64,000 bases of DNA from Lewinellaceae bacterium. GTDB taxonomy: Bacteria > Bacteroidota > Bacteroidia > Chitinophagales > Saprospiraceae. The stretch is from assembly GCA_020636275.1 (NCBI GenBank), contig JACJYD010000002.1, positions 434,001 to 498,000 of the forward strand. The letters are read 5' to 3'. The position numbers and the translations under genes were made by a program. This document shows, in pieces, positions 58,874 through 64,000 of the stretch. Each line of letters opens with the position of its first letter. Position 1 is the stretch's first letter. The notes beneath the pieces were generated by a model. It worked only from the letters and a program-made list of their open reading frames with translations, did not search any database and was not told the origin of the DNA.

Positions 58874-58885
58874 TGATTTAAATCA
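58874..58885. promoter_or_regulatory. Crp/Fnr-type box 2 (TGAT-N4-ATCA)
   Basis: TGATTTAAATCA is a perfect palindrome with the same half-site core; the outer bases (G/T) depart from TTGAT...ATCAA. Its centre is 22 bp from box 1, two helical turns, so a dimer on each site would lie on the same face. Confidence 0.55.
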
Positions 58886-59040
58886 TCTTTTGGGGGAATC
58901 TGCGAGGCGCTCTCTCAGAGGGGACATTGGGTAGCCGGTATTTTACGACTAAGCTCATGGAGGAGAGACAGGAAGGGTGGTCATTCCATAAAAAAAAACA
59001 AGGCAAATAATCACTCCGGTTACGTAAAGACCTTTTTTCT

Positions 59041-59772
59041 TTACCTGCCAAACTTGATCCATCCTTTCGGAGCTTCCTCGCCGTTCATCAGGTCGAGGAG
59101 GGAGGATTCGACGCGGACGTCCTTACCCTCGATCACGGCGCCCGGGATAGAGGTTTTCTTCACCTTGCCGGGAAGGTGGTAGATCGTGGTAAAGGTGGCC
59201 GATTCCATGAACATGGACAACATGCTCATGTCTTCGTTATTGACATCTTCTCCGAGGTCGGGCGTAGCCAACCGGGTCAGTTTTTTACCTTTCAAGGCAA
59301 ACATTTGTGCAGCTTGGGAGGTGAGCAACAGACCTTTTCCCATTTCACCGCCCTGAAGGTCGCCGCCGGAAACCTTATCCAGGTTTTGGAGGAAATAGTC
59401 GATCTCACCGACATCTTCAAAATCGAGTCCGAACTGCATCACCATCTTGTCCTGTTCATCGCTCATCTGGATCTTCATGAAGGCCCGTTTAAAGATTTCC
59501 GGACGGTCAAGGGCAGCGATCTCATCCGGGTTGGCATCCCTGAAATAGATTGTGGAATCGATCTCAACGCCTTCCAGCGAGTTGGCCTCTCCTTCCGCTG
59601 CGGCACTGGCCAGCAGCTCTTTCATGGACTCATCCATCAAAGCGCTCATATCAATGGTATACAGATAGGTTCCCTTGCCGTCTTTTTGAAGGTAGATCTC
59701 TTCCAGGATCTCAAAACAACTGCTGAATAAAAGCGGGGTGAGCACAACCAGAAGAAGGGCAAAACGTTTCAT
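59041..59772 (-). CDS. Lipoprotein of unknown function
   Basis: 243 aa with lipobox LFSSC (Cys19). The mature part begins FEILEEIYLQKDGKGTYLYTIDMS and contains Asp/Glu-rich helical and strand segments; no domain is recognised. Similar lipoproteins with the opening E(I/E)xxxxDGSG are common in Bacteroidota. It stands alone on the minus strand, 270 bp from the regulated YceI gene and divergent from the AAA ATPase gene. Confidence 0.8.
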   Translation of the reverse strand: MKRFALLLVVLTPLLFSSCFEILEEIYLQKDGKGTYLYTIDMSALMDESMKELLASAAAEGEANSLEGVEIDSTIYFRDANPDEIAALDRPEIFKRAFMKIQMSDEQDKMVMQFGLDFEDVGEIDYFLQNLDKVSGGDLQGGEMGKGLLLTSQAAQMFALKGKKLTRLATPDLGEDVNNEDMSMLSMFMESATFTTIYHLPGKVKKTSIPGAVIEGKDVRVESSLLDLMNGEEAPKGWIKFGR

Positions 59773-59908
59773 ATGGGTTCTTTTGTACGAGTTTCACAGA
59801 ACAGGCAAGGTACGGCAAAGTTTTTTACCTTGCACCACCAAAACAACTAATTGAAAAAGACCGGCCACAAGCCGGTAAACCACGTTTCCTTCTGTATAAT
59901 AAAACGAC

Positions 59909-61381
59909 ATGAACGATATTCAGACCCTCGGCCAATTGAAAGCTTCCGGATACCGCCCGCGATCCGTGAAAGAGGAAATGCGGGCCAATCTGGTCCATTT
60001 TCTTCAAACCAAAGACCGCGTCTTTGAGGGGATCATCGGCTTCGACGATACGGTGCTCCCGGATATCGAACGAGCGATCCTTTCCCGTCATAACATCCTG
60101 CTCCTCGGATTGCGCGGACAGGCCAAGACCCGGATCGCCCGCCTCCTGATCCATCTGCTGGATGAATATATGCCCATTATCGGGGGCAGTGAACTGAACG
60201 ACGATCCCCTGGCGCCTATTTCGCGTTATGGCAAGGACAAGGTTGCCGAGATGGGCGATGACACGCCGGTGGAATGGGTGCATCGCAACGACCGGTACGT
60301 GGAGAAACTGGCTACGCCTGATGTTAGCGTCGCCGACCTGATCGGCGATGTGGACCCCATCAAGGCCGCTTCGATGAAGCTGCCCTATTCCGATGAGCGC
60401 GTCATCCACTTCGGCCTGGTACCGCGGGCGCATCGCGGTGTTTTCGTCATCAATGAATTGCCCGACCTCCAGGCCCGGATTCAGGTTTCGCTGTTCAATA
60501 TTCTCCAGGAGGGCGACATTCAGATCCGGGGTTTCAAGCTGCGCCTGCCACTCGATATTCAATTCGTATTCACGGCCAACCCGGAAGATTACACCAACCG
60601 GGGGAGCATCATTACCCCGCTCAAGGACCGGATCGAAAGTCAGATTCTCACGCACTACCCAAAGACCATCGAGATCTCCCGGCAGATCACCCGGCAGGAG
60701 GCCCGGCTTGCCGAAGAACAACAAAAGTTGGTGCGCGTGCCGGATCTTTTGGAGATTTTGTTGGAACAGATCTCCTTTGAAGCGCGCGACAGTGAATTCG
60801 TCGATGAAAAAAGCGGGGTTTCCGCCCGCCTGAGCATTTCGGGCTACGAGAACCTGGTCAGTACCGCCGAGCGGCGTATGCTGATCAATGGGGAGAAATC
60901 GACCACGGCTCGACTGGCCGATTTCTGGGGTGTGGTGCCTGCTATTACGGGTAAGGTGGAACTGGTCTATGAAGGCGAGCAGGAGGGGCCTTATGCCGTG
61001 GCAATTGCGTTGCTGGGACAGGCTATCAAGAAATTGTATCTGGAATATTTTCCCAATCCCGACAAATTGAAAAAAGGCCAGGAGCGCGACCCGTTCGGCA
61101 CCATCCGGACCTGGTTCTCCGCCGGGCATTCCGTCGATCTGCTCAACGACGCTTCCGATGCCGATTACCGGCAGGAATTGGAGAAAGTGGCCGGGCTGCG
61201 AAAACTGGTCGAATCGCTTGGCATGCCGGAAGAAGACCGTTATTTGCTGATGGAATTGGCCCTACATGGGCTTGCCGAATTTAATGTGCTCAATAAGGAA
61301 TATCTGGAATCCAGGTTTTCGTTTCGCGATTTGCTCGCCGATATGCTGAACGACGATTTCGACGAGGATTTTGACGAATAA
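59909..61381 (+). CDS. MoxR/ChlI-like AAA+ ATPase
   Basis: 490 aa, cytoplasmic. Residues about 40-230 are an AAA+ module of the Mg-chelatase ChlI / MoxR clade: Walker A ILLLGLRGQAKTRIARLL (this subfamily has RGQAKT instead of GxGKT), Walker B-like GVFVINELPDLQARIQ, sensor 1 FVFTANPEDYTN and an Arg-finger region ITPLKDRIESQIL. A long C-terminal helical part ends in an acidic tail (DDFDEDFDE). Such ATPases usually work with a vWA partner encoded next door; here the next gene is TsaC-like and no vWA gene follows. It may use a distant partner, such as the DUF58 protein 23 kb away, but that is only inference. Confidence 0.88.
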   Translation: MNDIQTLGQLKASGYRPRSVKEEMRANLVHFLQTKDRVFEGIIGFDDTVLPDIERAILSRHNILLLGLRGQAKTRIARLLIHLLDEYMPIIGGSELNDDPLAPISRYGKDKVAEMGDDTPVEWVHRNDRYVEKLATPDVSVADLIGDVDPIKAASMKLPYSDERVIHFGLVPRAHRGVFVINELPDLQARIQVSLFNILQEGDIQIRGFKLRLPLDIQFVFTANPEDYTNRGSIITPLKDRIESQILTHYPKTIEISRQITRQEARLAEEQQKLVRVPDLLEILLEQISFEARDSEFVDEKSGVSARLSISGYENLVSTAERRMLINGEKSTTARLADFWGVVPAITGKVELVYEGEQEGPYAVAIALLGQAIKKLYLEYFPNPDKLKKGQERDPFGTIRTWFSAGHSVDLLNDASDADYRQELEKVAGLRKLVESLGMPEEDRYLLMELALHGLAEFNVLNKEYLESRFSFRDLLADMLNDDFDEDFDE

Positions 61382-61392
61382 ACGCCCACTGT

Positions 61393-62007
61393 ATGCTACT
61401 TGCAATTCACCCGGTCGATCCGGAAGCGCGCAAGATCCTGCGCGTGATCGAAACCCTGAAAGAAGGAGGCGTTATCGCTTATCCCACCGATACCATCTAT
61501 GGCCTGGGTTGCGATCTGTTGCAACCCAAGGCGATCGAACGTATCTACCGGATCCGGAAGCTGGACCCGCAAAAGGCATTGCTGACCCTGATCTGCAAGG
61601 ATATCAGCCAGATCTCCCACTATGCCCACCAGATCGATAACGATATCTTCCGGTTGATGAAGAAGAATATGCCCGGGCCTTTCACCTTTATTCTGCGGGC
61701 CGGAAATCAGCTTCCCAAAACCCTGAAGAACCGGAAGGGAACGATCGGGGTGCGGATACCCGATCATAAGACGACGCAGGCTATCCTCGAAATGCTGGAC
61801 CGGCCTATGCTGTCAACTTCCCTGCACTCGGAAGACGATTTGCTGGAGTATGAGAATGACCCGATCGAGATCGAAGAAAATTTCGGACACCTGGTTGACA
61901 TGGTGATCGACGGCGGCATCGGCGGCCGGACCCCCTCGGCTGTGATCGATTGCACCGGGGAAGAAGCACATGTCATCCGGGAAGGCGCCGTCCCCCTTCG
62001 ATTTTAA
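61393..62007 (+). CDS. L-threonylcarbamoyladenylate synthase family (TsaC/YciO)
   Basis: 204 aa YrdC-fold protein: ILRVIETLKEGGVIAYPTDTIYGLGCDL, RIRKLDPQKALLTLICKDIS, MPGPFTFILRAG, GTIGVRIPDHKTTQAIL, STSLHSEDDLL and GGRTPSAVIDCTG. TsaC/Sua5 makes the threonylcarbamoyl-AMP used for the t6A37 tRNA modification; YciO-like members share the fold and may have related activity. The single-domain length and KLDPQKALL fit the YciO/TsaC-like branch, not Sua5. The ATG is 11 bp after the ATPase stop, so it is co-transcribed. Confidence 0.9.
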   Translation: MLLAIHPVDPEARKILRVIETLKEGGVIAYPTDTIYGLGCDLLQPKAIERIYRIRKLDPQKALLTLICKDISQISHYAHQIDNDIFRLMKKNMPGPFTFILRAGNQLPKTLKNRKGTIGVRIPDHKTTQAILEMLDRPMLSTSLHSEDDLLEYENDPIEIEENFGHLVDMVIDGGIGGRTPSAVIDCTGEEAHVIREGAVPLRF

Positions 62008-62052
62008 TTAATTTTAGACGGATTCCTGACCAAATGCCTTGCCGGAATGCTG

Positions 62053-62060
62053 TATCTTTG
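62053..62060 (+). promoter_or_regulatory. -7 box for the TonB-dependent receptor gene
   Basis: TATCTTTG, followed by CGGCG, is an exact -7 match of the common Bacteroidota type. The start would be near 62067, about 30 bp before the ATG at 62098. A TTG at 62039 is too near for a standard -33 element. Confidence 0.5.
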
Positions 62061-62097
62061 CGGCGCTTTCCCGAGCGGTAAGTTAAAATCAAGGCAT

Positions 62098-64000
62098 ATG
62101 AGATCTCGTATTTTTTTCCTTTTCTCCTTTTCTATTCTCTTCTCCCTATCCCTGATGGCTCAAACCGGGGGGATCCGGGGAAATGTTTTCGATAAAAATA
62201 GCGGGGAACCCATCCTGTTTGGTACCGTCGTTCTGGAAGGTACGACTTTTGGAACCAATACCGACCTGGATGGTTTTTTCAGCATCCCCAATATTCCGGT
62301 AGGCGATTATAACCTGGTCGTCACCTATGTCGGATACGACAGCCTGAGCGTTCCGGTGCAGATCAAGTCGGGTCAATATACCTACCAACGCATGTTCATT
62401 CAGGAGAGCAGTATCCAGTTGGGAACTGTAAATGTCTCGGCACGGAAAGAAAAAGCCAAGACCGATGTACAGATCTCCGAGGTCACGCTGACTCCCAAAC
62501 AGATCCAGGCGCTGCCCTCGACGGGGGGCGATCCGGATATTGCGCAGTATCTCACCGTATTGCCGGGCATTATCTCCTCCGGCGACCAGGGAGGGCAATT
62601 GTACATTCGGGGAGGCGCGCCCATCCAGAACCTGATCCTGCTCGACGGGATGACCATATTCAACCCCTTTCACTCCATTGGTTTCTACAGCGTTTTTGAG
62701 ACCGAAACGATCCGCAGCGTCGATGTATTAACAGGTGGGTTCAACGCCGAATACGGCGGCCGGATCTCCTCCGTGATCGATATCCGGACCCGGGAAGGAA
62801 ACATGAAACGACTCAGTGGCCTGGTCTCTGCCAGTCCGTTTATGGCGCGCGGCGTCATCGAAGGGCCGATCAAAAAACTGGAGGCGGATGGGGGAGGGAG
62901 CTCCTCCTTTATGCTCAGCGCCAAGCATTCCTATATCGACAAAACTTCGGAGTACCTGTATTCCTATGCAAAATCGGCACTGGACTCCACCAATACCCTT
63001 CCTTTCAATTTTACCGATCTTTACGGGAAGGTCGCTTTTCTGACCGGCAACGGGACCAAGTTCAACCTGTTCGGATTCAATTTCAGGGACGGGGTGAACT
63101 ATCAGGCGGCTTCGCTGGACTGGAATACATCCGGGGGCGGTTTTGACTTTACGGTGGTGCCGCCCAACTCCAATCTCATCTTCGGTGGTACGGTGGGTTA
63201 CTCCGACTACCTGATCTCTCTGAAAGAATCGGGGGAGGATCCCCGGATGAGCCAGATCGGGAACGTATCGGCCCAGTTGGACTTTACCTACTTCGGAGGG
63301 CAGAGCGAACTTAAATACGGCATCCTGTTCAACGGTATCAATACCGATTTCGTCTTCCGGAATTTCCTGGGTGTGACGATCAAACAGGAAGATTTTACGA
63401 CCGAACTGGGCGGCTTCCTGATCTACAAGCAACGGATCGGAAATTGGGTGATCGAGCCCAGCCTTCGGATACAACTCTATGCTTCTCAGGGGAATACGAC
63501 ACTCGAGCCCCGCTTTGGCGCCAAGTACAACGCCAGCAAGCGGTTCCGCCTGAAATTTGCCGGGGGGATGTATTCCCAAAACCTGCTCAGCAGTGTCAAC
63601 GAGCGCGACGTCATCAACTTGTTTGTCGGTTTCCTGACGGGCCCGGAGCAGACCATCTACCTGCCGGGTAGCCAAACTCCCGCCAATAACCGGCTGCAGA
63701 AAGCCATTCACGGCGTCGCCGGCATGGAGATCGATCTGGCCGACAATCTGGAACTCAATTTGGAAGGATACTACAAGGGCTTCACCCAATTGATCAGCCT
63801 CAACCGCAATAAGCTGACACAGCAGGATCCGGAATTCGCCACCGAAACCGGCGAGGCCTACGGTGCAGACCTTACGCTGCGCTATGAAACGCCGCATTTG
63901 TATTTGTGGGGTACCTATTCCCTAACCTATGTATTCCGCGATAACGGCGAGCAGGTGTATCCTACGGTTTTTGATCGCCGGCACAACGTAAACCTGCTGG
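62098..64000 (+). CDS. TonB-dependent receptor with CarboxypepD_reg-like domain (3' end cut by window)
   Basis: From ATG 62098 the frame stays open to the window end (634 codons). A signal peptide (RSRIFFLFSFSILFSLSLMAQ) is followed by a CarboxypepD_reg-like domain (IRGNVFDKNSGEPILFGTVV, GFFSIPNIPVGDYNLVVTYVGY). Next comes a TonB plug (QALPSTGGDPDIAQYLTVLP, GGQLYIRGGAPIQNLILLDG), and then barrel strands (EYGGRISSVIDIRTREGNMK and on). It is an outer-membrane importer of the Bacteroidota type with its substrate unknown; no SusD-like gene is seen, but the 3' side is outside the window. It is probably its own transcription unit behind the TATCTTTG box. Confidence 0.93.
   Translation, partial: MRSRIFFLFSFSILFSLSLMAQTGGIRGNVFDKNSGEPILFGTVVLEGTTFGTNTDLDGFFSIPNIPVGDYNLVVTYVGYDSLSVPVQIKSGQYTYQRMFIQESSIQLGTVNVSARKEKAKTDVQISEVTLTPKQIQALPSTGGDPDIAQYLTVLPGIISSGDQGGQLYIRGGAPIQNLILLDGMTIFNPFHSIGFYSVFETETIRSVDVLTGGFNAEYGGRISSVIDIRTREGNMKRLSGLVSASPFMARGVIEGPIKKLEADGGGSSSFMLSAKHSYIDKTSEYLYSYAKSALDSTNTLPFNFTDLYGKVAFLTGNGTKFNLFGFNFRDGVNYQAASLDWNTSGGGFDFTVVPPNSNLIFGGTVGYSDYLISLKESGEDPRMSQIGNVSAQLDFTYFGGQSELKYGILFNGINTDFVFRNFLGVTIKQEDFTTELGGFLIYKQRIGNWVIEPSLRIQLYASQGNTTLEPRFGAKYNASKRFRLKFAGGMYSQNLLSSVNERDVINLFVGFLTGPEQTIYLPGSQTPANNRLQKAIHGVAGMEIDLADNLELNLEGYYKGFTQLISLNRNKLTQQDPEFATETGEAYGADLTLRYETPHLYLWGTYSLTYVFRDNGEQVYPTVFDRRHNVNLL

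Noticed and set aside
59825..61129. 434-codon minus-strand frame
   Set aside because: It lies opposite the AAA+ ATPase gene, whose motifs are intact; the antisense product has no family features.
62728..63897. 389-codon minus-strand frame
   Set aside because: Antisense to the TonB-dependent receptor, which reads continuously with plug and barrel motifs.

Overview
The window looks like the chromosome of a moderately GC-rich Bacteroidota, most likely a Saprospiria (Lewinella- or Haliscomenobacter-like) bacterium. The signs are: a type IX secretion sorting domain on the xylanase; many signal peptides, lipoboxes and TonB-dependent outer-membrane proteins; promoters of the Bacteroidota form (-7 TAnnTTTG); few Shine-Dalgarno sites; a propeller-type LytS sensor with a LytTR regulator; BACON-like lipoproteins; and menaquinone made by the futalosine route (MqnD). 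The genus is inferred, not shown.

Region 1 (1-9984) is a glucuronoxylan utilisation cluster. On the minus strand lie a GH67 alpha-glucuronidase, a decayed SDR remnant, UxuA mannonate dehydratase and a GH3 xylosidase-like lipoprotein that runs off the left edge. On the plus strand lie a T9SS-secreted GH10 xylanase, xylulokinase and xylose isomerase, closed by a perfect 30-bp inverted repeat. Together they cut xylan outside the cell, remove side chains and xylo-oligomers, and feed xylose and glucuronate into central metabolism.

Region 2 (10-27 kb) holds an exported coiled-coil protein, a papain-fold protein that has lost part of its catalytic set, a DnaQ-like exonuclease paired with a cNMP/CBS/DUF294 protein, envelope proteins, a RecQ helicase, a glycosyltransferase, a caspase-TPR protein, and a giant TPR protein paired with a beta-barrel protein. 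Region 3 (27-40 kb) is mostly housekeeping: RocD, an aminotransferase, MqnD, a pseudouridine synthase, a 3-hydroxyacyl-CoA dehydrogenase, an S4 protein, PPK2 and DUF58. Its intergenic spaces are full of repeats: heptanucleotide arrays, palindromes and a MITE-like element.

Region 4 (38-48 kb) has tandem CarboxypepD_reg/BACON-like lipoproteins, a one-operon sensor kinase and response regulator, an S9 peptidase, and an AbiE-type toxin-antitoxin locus whose toxin gene is broken. Region 5 (48-64 kb) has a dynamin-like GTPase with WbqC, groES-groEL behind a sigma-54-like promoter, secG, rdgB, ilvE, an aldo/keto reductase, two YceI genes behind tandem Crp/Fnr-type boxes, a MoxR/ChlI-type ATPase, a TsaC-family protein and a TonB-dependent receptor cut by the right edge.

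No complete new defence or biosynthetic system stands out. The least explained material is intergenic: the 7-bp-period arrays at five sites, the element with 17-bp terminal inverted repeats, and two TTGGCACG sigma-54-like boxes, one placed to drive a very short terminated transcript.
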